A stretch of 64,000 nt of DNA, taken from NCBI GenBank assembly GCA_900660155.1, contig CABFPE010000280.1, positions 742,703 to 806,702 on the forward strand, given 5' to 3'. Of the stretch, positions 1 to 13,102 are shown piece after piece (the stretch's first letter is position 1; every line of letters begins with the position of its first letter). This DNA is from Hofstenia miamia. Lineage: Eukaryota; Xenacoelomorpha; Acoela; Hofsteniidae. Under the pieces are notes generated by a model that did not search any database, was not told where the DNA came from, and was given only the letters and a program-made list of their open reading frames with translations. Position numbers and translations under genes: made by a program.

Positions 1-251
1 TAAATGCATCAACATCATGCTAAAAATAACCATTTTAATATAATAATTACAACAACCAATACAAAGTTTGCAGAAACTTTAATAATTAAGAACCATAACA
101 AAGTTCAATTATTGAACAAGCAACAAAGTAATGGGAGCATATTAAATATACTTTAAGTGCATGAATATTTAAACATCATTAAGTATAGTATATTGTAAAT
201 ATTATTCCCACGACTTTTGTACTCTGATGATGATTTTCAAATCAAAACCGG
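1..251. other. AT-rich leader, nothing recognised
   Basis: No open frame of note, no repeat structure and no transposon ends were seen before the TA tract. Confidence 0.6.
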
Positions 252-277
252 TATATATATATATATATATATATATA
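252..277. repeat. (TA)n microsatellite
   Basis: About 13 uninterrupted TA units run directly into the first copy of the 167-bp satellite. Confidence 0.95.
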
Positions 278-2785
278 GAAAATAAAAAAGAGAAAAGTTG
301 AGAATTTAAATGATTTCTTTAGAACATCAATGGAACAATATTGTAAAATTTGTTCAACTTTGGAAGACATGTTGTTACTGTTCAGAAGCGAATACATAAT
401 AAAAAAGGAAAGAACTTGATGGGGGTTTAAGACTTTTAAGCCTAGAAAATAAAAAAGAGAAAAGTTGAGAATTTAAATGATTTCTTTAGAACATCAATGG
501 AACAATATTGTAAAATTTGTTCAACTTTGGAAGACATGTTGTTACTGTTCAGAAGCGAATACATAATAAAAAAGGAAAGAACTTGATGGGGGTTTAAGAC
601 TTTTAAGCCTAGAAAATAAAAAAGAGAAAAGTTGAGAATTTAAATGATTTCTTTAGAACATCAATGGAACAATATTGTAAAATTTGTTCAACTTTGGAAG
701 ACATGTTGTTACTGTTCAGAAGCGAATACATAATAAAAAAGGAAAGAACTTGATGGGGGTTTAAGACTTTTAAGCCTAGAAAATAAAAAAGAGAAAAGTT
801 GAGAATTTAAATGATTTCTTTAGAACATCAATGGAACAATATTGTAAAATTTGTTCAACTTTGGAAGACATGTTGTTACTGTTCAGAAGCGAATACATAA
901 TAAAAAAGGAAAGAACTTGATGGGGGTTTAAGACTTTTAAGCCTAGAAAATAAAAAAGAGAAAAGTTGAGAATTTAAATGATTTCTTTAGAACATCAATG
1001 GAACAATATTGTAAAATTTGTTCAACTTTGGAAGACATGTTGTTACTGTTCAGAAGCGAATACATAATAAAAAAGGAAAGAACTTGATGGGGGTTTAAGA
1101 CTTTTAAGCCTAGAAAATAAAAAAGAGAAAAGTTGAGAATTTAAATGATTTCTTTAGAACATCAATGGAACAATATTGTAAAATTTGTTCAACTTTGGAA
1201 GACATGTTGTTACTGTTCAGAAGCGAATACATAATAAAAAAGGAAAGAACTTGATGGGGGTTTAAGACTTTTAAGCCTAGAAAATAAAAAAGAGAAAAGT
1301 TGAGAATTTAAATGATTTCTTTAGAACATCAATGGAACAATATTGTAAAATTTGTTCAACTTTGGAAGACATGTTGTTACTGTTCAGAAGCGAATACATA
1401 ATAAAAAAGGAAAGAACTTGATGGGGGTTTAAGACTTTTAAGCCTAGAAAATAAAAAAGAGAAAAGTTGAGAATTTAAATGATTTCTTTAGAACATCAAT
1501 GGAACAATATTGTAAAATTTGTTCAACTTTGGAAGACATGTTGTTACTGTTCAGAAGCGAATACATAATAAAAAAGGAAAGAACTTGATGGGGGTTTAAG
1601 ACTTTTAAGCCTAGAAAATAAAAAAGAGAAAAGTTGAGAATTTAAATGATTTCTTTAGAACATCAATGGAACAATATTGTAAAATTTGTTCAACTTTGGA
1701 AGACATGTTGTTACTGTTCAGAAGCGAATACATAATAAAAAAGGAAAGAACTTGATGGGGGTTTAAGACTTTTAAGCCTAGAAAATAAAAAAGAGAAAAG
1801 TTGAGAATTTAAATGATTTCTTTAGAACATCAATGGAACAATATTGTAAAATTTGTTCAACTTTGGAAGACATGTTGTTACTGTTCAGAAGCGAATACAT
1901 AATAAAAAAGGAAAGAACTTGATGGGGGTTTAAGACTTTTAAGCCTAGAAAATAAAAAAGAGAAAAGTTGAGAATTTAAATGATTTCTTTAGAACATCAA
2001 TGGAACAATATTGTAAAATTTGTTCAACTTTGGAAGACATGTTGTTACTGTTCAGAAGCGAATACATAATAAAAAAGGAAAGAACTTGATGGGGGTTTAA
2101 GACTTTTAAGCCTAGAAAATAAAAAAGAGAAAAGTTGAGAATTTAAATGATTTCTTTAGAACATCAATGGAACAATATTGTAAAATTTGTTCAACTTTGG
2201 AAGACATGTTGTTACTGTTCAGAAGCGAATACATAATAAAAAAGGAAAGAACTTGATGGGGGTTTAAGACTTTTAAGCCTAGAAAATAAAAAAGAGAAAA
2301 GTTGAGAATTTAAATGATTTCTTTAGAACATCAATGGAACAATATTGTAAAATTTGTTCAACTTTGGAAGACATGTTGTTACTGTTCAGAAGCGAATACA
2401 TAATAAAAAAGGAAAGAACTTGATGGGGGTTTAAGACTTTTAAGCCTAGAAAATAAAAAAGAGAAAAGTTGAGAATTTAAATGATTTCTTTAGAACATCA
2501 ATGGAACAATATTGTAAAATTTGTTCAACTTTGGAAGACATGTTGTTACTGTTCAGAAGCAAATACATAATAAAAAAGGAAAGAACTTGATGGGGGTTTA
2601 AGACTTTTAAGCCTAGAAAATAAAAAAGAGAAAAGTTGAGAATTTAAATGATTTCTTTAGAACATCAATGGAACAATATTGTAAAATTTGTTCAACTTTG
2701 GAAGACATGTTGTTACTGTTCAGAAGCAAATACATAATAAAAAAGGAAAGAACTTGATGGGGGTTTAAGACTTTTAAGCCTAGAA
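277..2785. repeat. 167-bp satellite array, 15 head-to-tail copies
   Basis: The string AGAAAATAAAAAAGAG recurs every 167 bases (277, 444, 611, 778 and so on, ending at 2782), giving exactly 15 copies. By eye the copies are identical except that the last two read GAAGCAAATAC where the first thirteen read GAAGCGAATAC. The unit is AT-rich with A-tracts. Since 167 is not a multiple of three, no frame stays open through the array, so it is not coding. The near-perfect identity points to very recent amplification or gene conversion. The length is close to one nucleosome plus linker, as in many centromeric or heterochromatic satellites, but that link is inference. Confidence 0.97.
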
Positions 2786-3034
2786 TTCGGTAAGATTTCA
2801 AAACGGATGCACAACAATTAATGTTTTTTATTTAAGGTAAAGAGTAAGCTTGTTTCTAGCATTATTTTTATAAAAAAAAATATTACGTTTGCAATTAAAT
2901 TACTTTGTTACCGTTAATTACCAATAAATAAACTAGATTAAATTTAAAGTTTTATTTATGCAATCGGTAATGAATTTAAAAATTCAAAACTGGTTTATAT
3001 AAACAAGAAAGAATGAAAGCTGAATTCTACTAAC
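2786..3034. other. AT-rich flank of the satellite
   Basis: No feature recognised. Confidence 0.5.
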
Positions 3035-3161
3035 TTATAATAAATTTTCGTAGGTGAAAATCGCTTTCCAGCAATGTTTAATGGTGTTTTATCATTCGAC
3101 AAAATGTTCCCATCGTTGTCTTGTGATTGAGCCAATTGGAAGGCGACATGATCCCCTTGTA
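3035..3161 (-). other. candidate exon, product unknown
   Basis: On the minus strand a roughly 41-codon open stretch of balanced composition contains GDHVAFQLAQSQDNDGN. It is preceded by a pyrimidine-leaning TTTGATTTGTTGGAG acceptor-like site and followed by a GTTAGT donor-like site. The product is not recognised. The short length and weak splice sites mean it may equally be chance or an old transposon remnant. Confidence 0.25.
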
Positions 3162-3705
3162 CTCCAACAAATCAAAAGATCACAGCAAACAATAACTCAG
3201 CAGTGTATATTTGTTTGCAAAATTCAAATCTTGGCATGGGGTAGAGCGCAATTAAGGTTGACGAGGGCGGTGTCTCCGTTTAACCAGTATTTGTAGCCCT
3301 TCAGCGATCAATTACATTCTCATTAAAAATAACACGGACACTTTACCCAAAGAGATTGAATTCCATTGAAAAACAATCACTTAATTCAAAAGTCGTTATC
3401 CAATGGCGTTTGTCTCAATGCCTCATCAATAGCCTTCCATTATCACAATTAAATGAAGTTAGTCTAAGAATTCACTAAGTGTTACACAATAGATTTCTCA
3501 GATACCTCTATTAAAGATGACATCACATTTATTACAAGAAATATCCAACTCAATGCCTAAAATGCAGCCCTATAACACAGTCAATGTTGACTCAAATAAA
3601 CAAACACATAATGAATAATCCAATCGATTATTAAGTTTCCAAAGTTTACATATGAAAATTCTTGAAAATCATTTTCAGACAACCTTTGTCGTGATTAGTT
3701 ATAAT

Positions 3706-4050
3706 CAGACTTGTTAATGAGCCGAGCTTGAGCACAGTATTTGATATACAACGAGCCCAAAACGAGCCTATTTTAGGCAAAGCAAGTTTATAGTTCTGCT
3801 TGTTAATTTGATTATGGAGATTTTTCTTATTTTTTGCAGTCAGTATGCCTTTCCCATAATCTTATTTAAGAAATGTTTATTAAATAATAGGAAGAGCTAT
3901 GTAAAAAATTCTTTGAGCACAATATTTTTTAAAAAATAGCGAGCTAAAACGAGCCTCATTCAAAGATTTTATGTGGCGAGCCGAGCTGAACTTACACAAA
4001 ATTTAAAAGAGCCGAGCCGAGCTTGGAAATGCGGCTCGTTGACAAGTCTG
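3706..4050. mobile_element. non-autonomous hAT-type MITE with perfect 8-bp TSD
   Basis: Terminal inverted repeats read CAGACTTGTTAATGAGCCG on the left and CAGACTTGTCAACGAGCCG on the right (reverse complement). The flanks carry an exact 8-bp duplication GTTATAAT (3698-3705 and 4051-4058), the hAT hallmark. The 345-bp interior has no coding capacity but repeats GAGCC/GAGC near both ends, as expected of subterminal transposase-binding motifs. A transposase must be supplied in trans. Confidence 0.88.
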
Positions 4051-4058
4051 GTTATAAT

Positions 4059-5005
4059 TATAAGAAGTCAATCAGAGATTAGCGCAGGTCGAAATTTTCA
4101 AAAGTCGCATAAAACCTACAAAATGTAACTTGGACCAGTTAAAACCTGCAAATGCAACAATTAGTTTTTCGTTTCTGTGTAATCATGTGACTAGGAATAA
4201 ATATATCAGTAGCACTCGGACTAATGCATGACTGGGACCAATAAAATTTTGGTCACGCAGAACCCAAAAATATACTACCATAATTCTTTATAACTTAGCA
4301 GATATATATTGTTTATCCAATAAATGATACAACATTTGAACATAAATAGTTAATTTTAAATGAATATGCACAAAATTTGTATGTCTAGAAGACATTTTAC
4401 ATTTTCTGTGATTAAAAAGTAAAGAGAGCGAATTAAAACTTGAGCGGAAGACGGAAATATTCCTGTGTAAAACTTTTGTTGATAAACATGAATTAGTGGA
4501 TGTAAATATGCGTGATAATTTTAGATGAAGCTAATTAGCGAATGAAAAAAGATGGATAAATTAAACTTTGGAAAATAAATGTTGGAGCAAGTAGAAAATT
4601 GAACTAATTAAGCAAAAAGCAGTTATTTATGCACACTGAGCATTTCAAAAAACATCTTAAATCAATCTAAAACTTCAAAACTCTATGCAACTTCTGAAAT
4701 TCTGCAACGGTCAGTTAAAAATACTCACATTGTTGATTTTACCCACATACCATCAAAATTTATTTATCCCACCAAGTAAACAATCACATGCATATCAACT
4801 GCTCACTAAGGCTGCAGAAATTCAACTGTTCTTGTAATAGAAAAAGAGCCAACTACAATGATAGGTGATATAAATATCTCCAAGTCTCCATCTGTTAACG
4901 CAAATTTGGTATCCAAATATAAACCTCAGTAATATAGTCCCCCAATACACAAATATTATGAAATTATGGCACTCAAAATCGAATTTTTTAAATACAAAAT
5001 TAATA
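4059..5005. other. AT-rich interval, nothing recognised
   Basis: Only short chance frames; no repeat ends were found. Confidence 0.5.
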
Positions 5006-5311
5006 AGGGAAGTGATCCAAATTCAATACGTTAACAACCGCGTTAACAAATGGTGTTTTACGTTAACATGACCGTAAACCAAATCGTTAGCTTACACTCA
5101 AAATAATTTCGCTAAAGATGAAGTTTACATTAAAGGCGTGTTTTTTCCGCAAATGTTATTACAAATAACTTTGACACATTTAGGTTCTGCACATTTCTTC
5201 AAATATATCTATTCAAATAAATTTATTAAGCATATGCAGACATTTGAAGCTAGAATTGTTGTTTACGGTTGCATTTTCACTTGTTAACGTATTGAATTTG
5301 GATCGCTTTCC
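5006..5311. mobile_element. MITE with about 30-bp inverted repeats
   Basis: The left end (from 5006) and the reverse complement of the right end (to 5311) share GATCCAAATTCAATACGTTA plus flanking bases, about 30 bp with two or three mismatches. The element is about 306 bp with no coding capacity. The superfamily is unassigned because the target duplication is unclear (flanks are TA on the left and AA on the right). Confidence 0.75.
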
Positions 5312-8110
5312 TAACCAACTATGAGAATATTGATTATAATTGTGCGATTTTTTAAAATTTTTCTCCATTACACTGGCAGTCAGGGTCATTATACACTTTC
5401 TAGTTTCATTGATATATTCACTTATCCTCAACAAAATGACTTGATCGCTAAACTTACAAATTTCATTTTTATTATTTTCAGTGCGTCACAAGTTCTTCGA
5501 GCTGCATATACATTCTTTTAAAGGAATCACACAAAAATGGAAGCTCAGTCATTGTTAGCCTACTCCAAATTTTCTAGTGAAGAATGGTGTTGCATTGTTC
5601 AGTAGTTTTGGAAATAAATCGCTTACAAGTAACACAAGGCATTTGAATGAAAAACTTAAGCCTAATTACCAACAGGAATCTATACTTGAAATGAGTAATC
5701 GTTGGAGAAACGCCAAAAACAAACCAACTTCGATATTGTGGGCAGGAGCGTATCCAGAAATTTCGAATGGGGAACATCTCAATTTTAATCAAGTTTTGTG
5801 TTCAATTTTATGGCAGACCCTTACAAAAAATGTCAAAATGTTGCAAAATTGGTAGTTGATATGCATTTTACGTCATCATTCAATCCTTAGTGCATTAAAT
5901 TTTTTTAATCAAATACTTTATTCTCTAACTAAAACATCAATTTTAGAACGCGAAAGAGGTGGGGACGTTGCATAATGCCCTCCTAAATACGTCTCCGATT
6001 GTGAGATAAATTAAAAAAAAATAAATTAAACCTCAGTATTCTCATATGATATTCAAACATCTAAACTTCAAAACAGCAAAAAACTTCAATTGGATGAATA
6101 CTTTTCCAATTATGCTGATCCATAGGTTTTTGGAAAAAACTCTTGAATCGGTTTTGAAATTCTCAATAAGCGACTGTTGCATAGTACGTAAATCACTGTA
6201 ATTTTCCAATTAGTATTAATTATAAAATAAGGCATTCGATCACATGACACTTTTACTAGTGAAAAGTGATATATTGCGATGCTTTCGAAATTGGTAGTAT
6301 TTAATAGCTTCGCACAGAGCTATATTCGTTATGCCAACACGCTAATTATATTAGACATCATTTTGTAACCGGTAATCTGTCTACTGTAAACAGCACTGTA
6401 AAGCCAATACATGACTAAGTGTTAATTGCTAGAAACTAGTTTAGACAGATTGCTCAATTAGATGAAGATTTATGTGAGCGTTTTAATACCTGATTACTCT
6501 TTCTGAAATGCATGCGCACAACTACAGGCTATTGTGAGAATGTAACTACACATCTCTTAGCTAAACCATACATTCATAAACCAATTTTAATAAACTTCAA
6601 AGTGAATGGATTTGAATAGAGTCAAGTTGACATTAATCTTGATCTTGATTAGGGTGACAAAGATTCCATGAAGTAGCTGTTGATACTATTTCAAGGGCAG
6701 AAGTTTATGTTAAAGAGATTAAAATTTATAAATAATACCAGATTATGAAGTTATGCAGTTTACATTTGTCAATGTAACTCCCTTAAAGCAATAACAATAA
6801 AAATTAAGTTTGGCTGAAAGCCCTGATCACACTTTACTACTTTTTATTTAATCAGTAATAACTGTGAAACATAGATGTATTTGAAACGAAAGAACAAGTA
6901 AATTCCTAACATGTATATCTAACCATTACTAGGTTGTACTACCCTTCTTAGTTCAAGTTGAATCAGGTCAACATTTTATTAAGCGAAATGGAAGAATATA
7001 TATATATTTATATATATAAATGTAGAATGCAAAGGTTAATCGTACCAGCCTACACCTGATAAAAATATGCGTGCCGCAGGTAATATCTATTATATAATCT
7101 TATGTATAGAAACTTGATATTTGAATTTCACAATTCGCAACATCAATTCTCAATCCGGTCCGATATTCTAACTGTATGAGTTGACTGATGACCCCAGTGT
7201 GCGGGTAGAGCATTTTAATACCGCAGCTGCCTGACAAGAAATATTATACTATCCGTGCTCACCCGTATCCGAAACTTTTTAACCTGCCGATAAACGACAA
7301 TATAATTTTCAATGCTACTACTAAACAACTTAAAAATCTCCACTAACATTTCGAATAAAAATCACATTCATTATATGCTAATTTTTTTAAACTTTTTTTT
7401 AATATAATTCATGACTTTGAAGAAAATCTTTTTTAAGATACTCCTAATGTGGAATGAAAATAATTATGCGCACCCACCGTATTAGAGAATATGGTCGGGT
7501 AAAACTGGGCAATACATCACTACATTGTACACTAGCGTTTTTAGCATATCGTGTACACGTGTATTTCCTGTATTAGAACAATTTCGTGTTTGTACTTCGT
7601 GTACCAACAATACTTTACTCCGAATTATACTAAGGATACTAAAGGGCACGCAACATAAGCCAAAGTAGGGATATTATAAATAAGAAAATCAGTATTCTAT
7701 AACATCATCAGCTTCGCCGGATCAAGGTCATTCAGATAACTATAGAATTTGTTGCCAACAGAGAAAGGGAAGATCTTGCTATAAACGAACGTCAAGTTCG
7801 TTCGAATGCACGGCATGGAGGTTGGGCGCCATGAATGTGACTGAAATAGTCAAATATATCCCAGGGGCATATTTATAGAAAAGTCTTTGGGCTTGAGATA
7901 GCTAATTGACTCAGCCAAGGATGGAAGTAGGGTGCGGGCTGTGCCGGGCGAAAATATAATATTCATTCGGGATACATTTAAATATTATTAGTTTGTTTTT
8001 CGGTTTACATTGAATAAACAATTCTTTGAAATTTTTACATAAACCTTCTATTTTTAGTGGTTTGCTAATGTTTTTGGCAACATACTGATGATTGAACTAA
8101 AAGTTGTAGT
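5312..8110. other. AT-rich interval, nothing recognised
   Basis: Contains a short interrupted TA tract near 6995-7020, a few GC-richer patches (about 7180-7280 and 7700-7950) and short chance frames. A 92-codon frame at 5577-5855 has no recognisable domain. Confidence 0.45.
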
Positions 8111-8450
8111 AGGAGATGGACACGGGCCAAATTTTTCAGGCCTGGCTCGTCAACTATTATTTCAAACCCGTTTTCGGCCCGTCAAAATTTATTGATCTAT
8201 TTCAACACATTAATTTTTGGCTGTAGCACTAAGTCCAATTTGACTACAATCTCTTTCTGAATGAGCAAAAGTTGCTTGGGTGGCATATATCTTCAATGCA
8301 ACGTTATACAAAGTTGTATAGGTGCTTCTCTAGAGATTTCAGTAATGTATATTTACAGGTTTATTCATTTTTTCGGCCCGTTTTTTGTCAGTAATTTCCT
8401 AAATCTTGGAACAGCCCGTTTCAGCCTAGACCGGCATGTGTCCATCTCTG
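8111..8450. mobile_element. non-autonomous hAT-type MITE
   Basis: The right end, reverse-complemented, reads CAGAGATGGACACATGCCGG and the left end reads AGGAGATGGACACGGGCC. The flanks GTTGTAGT and GTTGTCGG agree at 6 of 8 bases, consistent with an aged hAT 8-bp duplication. Inside, GGCCCGT recurs near both ends (subterminal motifs). No transposase is encoded; the 81- and 104-codon frames crossing it are chance. Confidence 0.72.
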
Positions 8451-10647
8451 GTTGTCGGCAGACTACGTGCCAAGATAAAACAAATGCGGGCTGCGAACAG
8501 GACTGATTTTTGAAAAAAACTACATGAATTGCGAGCAGGGACTTCAGACAAATTTTTGGGAAAATACATAGGCTGCAGTAGTTTTTGCGGGCTAGCGCGT
8601 GTGATGAGACATGGTCGGTGGCATTTATTATAAAAACGAATTCACAAAATCGCATATTTTTTCGAACATCGTTTATCAAGCAGATTTCCTAAGCCCCAGT
8701 GCATAAAACTTTAGAATTAAGTTCTATTTACCTTAAAACTTCATTTTGTAAAAAGAAATTATATTTTTGTATAGCTATCAATTCTTGGATATAAATAGAT
8801 ATTCATTTATGTACATTTTTGCAGCATAGAAGCCATGCTAAAATTACCATAACTATCGTATGTCTATAAAATTTAGACAGACTTTCAAAAAAGTTGTAAG
8901 AATATATGGTTGAATGAGGCTTAATCGACTTACTGTTATGGCAATGTAAAAAACCCAAAATATATTCGAGTTTCTCTATTTTGTTAATCTTCTTGTATTT
9001 GGGGAACTTGTATGTAATGTAGAATATATATTGAATGGCGGGAAGTAAATTTTTGGAGTGTTTGGGACTACTTATTGATTAAGTAGAGAAAGCTGACAAG
9101 ATGGAATTAAAAATGCAAATATTGTACTGACGTGTGAGTGTCTAGGTTTATAAACATTTTTCAAGTCAAGTGAATAAATGAATAGGAAAGAGCCTAGAGT
9201 AGAGGAAAATATCAAGTCATGCTTTCGCAAGATGTCATAAAATAAATAAACGTCAGTACACAAACCAAACAACAAGGAAATGTTTTGACACTTTCTTCGC
9301 TTCGCTAACAAGTGAACAAGTGTAAATGTATATGTTTTAATGTAACACAAACCATATCATATCAATCATGAAATCCAAAACACACTTGTTTATGACGGGA
9401 TAGCCCAAATATGACGCCCCCCTCATAGTGCGTACCAATTTATAAACTATCGTCTGCCAAATATCTACTAATTCATCAAGCCACCCAGAGAACACTTTTC
9501 ATTGGCCATCTGTAATTAAATTAACGAAAAAATAAATATCAACTTCATTTATAAACACAGCAATTTTAAACATATCTTGTCTTGTTTGCTTACTAAACGA
9601 ATACTAATTATCAAATAAGAATATAATGCATCAAATGCTATGCTGAAAATTTCATCACTGTTTTAATATACTCAAAAATAAAACTTCACAAGTTTCTGAC
9701 ACTAAATGTTGTTATGTTTAATTAAAAACTTGAATCCCGATGGAATTAAGTATAATATATTTCCAGTTTGCTTGTTAATAATTATTGAACAGAAAATTTT
9801 AGCGATATGAACTTCAATTGTATTATATATTTGCACTGTTCTGTGTATAGAATCTAACCTAAGTTTGCAATTTTTATAAAACCCATCACTCCACACTTAC
9901 TTGAATTATCATATCAGATATGAATATTGAACTTAATAACAGTTTCTTTTAAGATGTTCATAGATTTTTGATAAAATTTAAATCCAAGGAAAGCATGTCC
10001 CGTAGGCCCTACAGCACATTCTGGGTAAAATGGAATATCTAGAGTTAAACCTGAATTGTTTCAATCTGAATCTGATACACTCAGAAATATGGGTTTTTGA
10101 TTTTGCATTCCATTTTAAGACCCTCATCCTTTTGTCAATCATGCACATCATCTTGCTTATTAACATGAGCTAAAACATCAAATTTTCCAAATCATGTTAA
10201 TCCTTTCCGTGATCTTTCTATTACCTAGCAATTAATTTTAAGTCAGTGCGATAATCCAATCTTTTCTGAAATCCTCTTATGTCAATCACCAAATCGCAAA
10301 AAATGGCGCGAACTACTGATTGTCAAAACAGATAAACAATATACAAATTTTAGTTTCATACTTCTGAGAAAGATAAGAAATTTAAGTCTTCATCAAGTTA
10401 TTTAATAAACTTCTCCATGACTTTATAGAAGATGTCCTAAAAATCAATAGTAACACTGCATTCTTCTATGTTAAAATGTAAAACAATCACTTCAGTCCAT
10501 TTTTATATCCAAATAAATAAATTAAAAATAATAGATTACGGATAAGCAATCGCACAGCTAAAGAAGTAATTAAAAATGTCAAGGAGTTGAATAAACAAAA
10601 CAATTGTTGTATTGAGGATTAAAATTTTTACTTATATGCATGTTACA

Positions 10648-10653
<6 letters not shown>
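8451..10653. other. AT-rich interval, nothing recognised
   Basis: No open frame with a recognisable domain and no repeat pair found. Confidence 0.45.

Positions 10654-10698
<45 letters not shown>
10654..10698. repeat. (TA)n microsatellite
   Basis: About 22 pure TA units. A second tract lies 120 bp away. Confidence 0.95.
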
Positions 10699-10700
<2 letters not shown>

Positions 10701-10815
10701 TCTCAAGTGGTCACAGGCTGCTTAATTCGAATACATGCCTCTTTAACAATGTTATTATTTTAAATTTATTAAAAATATTTTATAAAGTTTTGCCAATTTT
10801 AAGTATAACAATACA

Positions 10816-10817
<2 letters not shown>

Positions 10818-10862
<45 letters not shown>
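10818..10862. repeat. (AT)n microsatellite
   Basis: About 22 pure AT units. Confidence 0.95.
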
Positions 10863-10863
<1 letters not shown>

Positions 10864-13102
10864 GAATCGCTTTGTACTATGGAAAAGTAGACAAAGTGAT
10901 TCTGGCCCTTTCCTCTGTCATTTTTAGACTTTTTTAAAAAACTATTGTCACATTCATAGGACGGTCAGAAACAATATAAATGTATAAAAAGTAATCCTTT
11001 TTTATATTTTTTTATTTTTTTGAACAAACCGTTTCCTATAATTACAATACAAAATCAGTTCAATTTTTGTTTAGCCCATTATTAAATGAGAGTATGTATT
11101 CCATGTACTCAGCATATCACAACGTTTTAAAAGATATACAGTGACTAAAAACAAATATTTAACCTATGCATATTTGATAGTTTGCTAGAATGTTGAAGGT
11201 TATTCATTCTCGGAGGAATGCAAATATTTGTAAGCTGAAATGTACTTTTTACTTTGGGACCAAGATTACATTAATGTTCACCTTGTTAGGTGCCTACTTA
11301 ATTTCATGACGTGCACTATTTTGAGCAGCCGATTTATCGGTAGCAATAAACACTCCTCAATCTAACTACAGTTCATTAAGAGCTTGCAAGCCTGTGTTTT
11401 GCACACAAAAAATTCTTCAATTTATGTTTAGTATCTTGTTGAGTTTGAAAGGTTGATGTAGTCTTCAGTTTTTACTCAAATTTCTATTTTTTTCAAAATG
11501 TTTTCTTTGAACAATTATTTTATCTTTTTATTGTAATATCGATTTACGCTGGCACAATTAATAATCTTGGTAAAATCAAATACATTTTTCAATGATATGA
11601 GTTTCACCTGCTTTCAATAAAATTGAATTATTGAGTGGTATTGTATTCGAGGTCGAAATGTAAAAAATGAATATTTATTCATTTAGGAGAAATTCAAAAA
11701 GGAGAAAGGGTTCATTATTACCCTCAAAATCATTTAATGAGTACACACGTTTGTTGACTTATTCTCTTGCTTGATTGAAGAAAAGTTTATTAGCGCTTCT
11801 AATGCTAATTAAATGGAATTTATTGAAAGGCTACACTTCTTCACTGACAAAATATCATGTTAAAAGCAGCAGTCAGCTGACCGGTAAACACGTGGACGTT
11901 TTGATGGGACACAGTTCTCCTAATTGTCAAACGAAACCTTTGCAATGTTGACATGTGTGAATCAATTAGTACTTGAGAACTCTCCCGTTGGAGTCCGCTC
12001 TTCTAAGCTTTTAAAATTTATTTCTCGTGCTAATGACATCGCGACCGCACTTTTGCGGTATCACATTATTACACAAGTAACAGAAATGCGAGAACTTTTT
12101 ATTCTCCTGCAACTTTTAATTAACCTAATCTTTTCCCATGTCATGTTTTCCAATAATTATGTCCCATCTCACTCACCTCTGCTACCTCATATCTAGCCAT
12201 TTGAGAATTACGGTGAATGAAGTAAAGTTCGATGTATACAAGAACAACTTGTTTTATAATTTATAAGTAAATAAATATCTTAAGGGATAATTGATTACAT
12301 GGCAATTACAGTTTCCCCATGATTTTAATCTTAGGAAATATAAATATTGTTATTATAAATTCAATGTATTTTATACATGGTTTGATTTGTATATGCATAT
12401 ATGTATGACGTTTATTCAAACTGTGCTTCAAGTTTCAAAACGCCATTTCAATTGAGAAATTTCTCTAAATTTTTGGTATTTCGATTAATAGAAACAGAAT
12501 TTTCATAAAGTTAAGAAAAAAATTTTTTTTTAAATAACGGCAGTAAAAATATAAATGTTGACAGGATAGCTTCATATTTTTTCTGCAATTTTATATAAAG
12601 CATTACAATTGCAATTCTCATTATTATTGCAAATTTCTGTGGTAATATCTATTCAATTTTACTAATAGTAGTAGTTGTACGAAATTCATTGAAAATCGTC
12701 AAAATGTGTTTTGAAATTTTTCCAATACTTGAAATTTTATTTGCCTGACAAATTGTATATTAGTGAATTTGGTGTCCCAATTGGAATCCTTCAAATGATT
12801 TTAAGATAGGGACTTTTTAATAATATAATTACTTGAAAGAAGCTTTCATGCATTGATTTTAAAATGATTTTTATGTTTCATGCAAATCTGCATAAATTTA
12901 TGTCGTTTTATATATTGCAACAACGCCATCTGTTGAATATATTTGGATCTCTTTTTCATGAAGCGTTTTTACATTAATTGCATGCTTTTCTATTTCTTAT
13001 CAATTCCGAAAACATTTCTTTTTAATTCAAACCTATCAAAATTAATTTATAATAACCTTAACCTGCGTAGGAATTATTAACATTTTTTCATAGTTTAAAA
13101 AT
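10863..13102. other. AT-rich interval, nothing recognised
   Basis: Only chance frames, including a 90-codon one at 11924-12196 with no recognisable domain. Confidence 0.45.

Noticed and set aside
277-2785. Array as a CRISPR
   Set aside because: Whole 167-bp units are identical with no repeat-spacer pattern, and the sequence is eukaryotic.
3054-3296. 80-codon plus-strand frame
   Set aside because: No domain; the opposite strand looks more coding-like.
10640-10927. 95-codon frame rich in YIYIYI
   Set aside because: It is the translation of two TA microsatellites.
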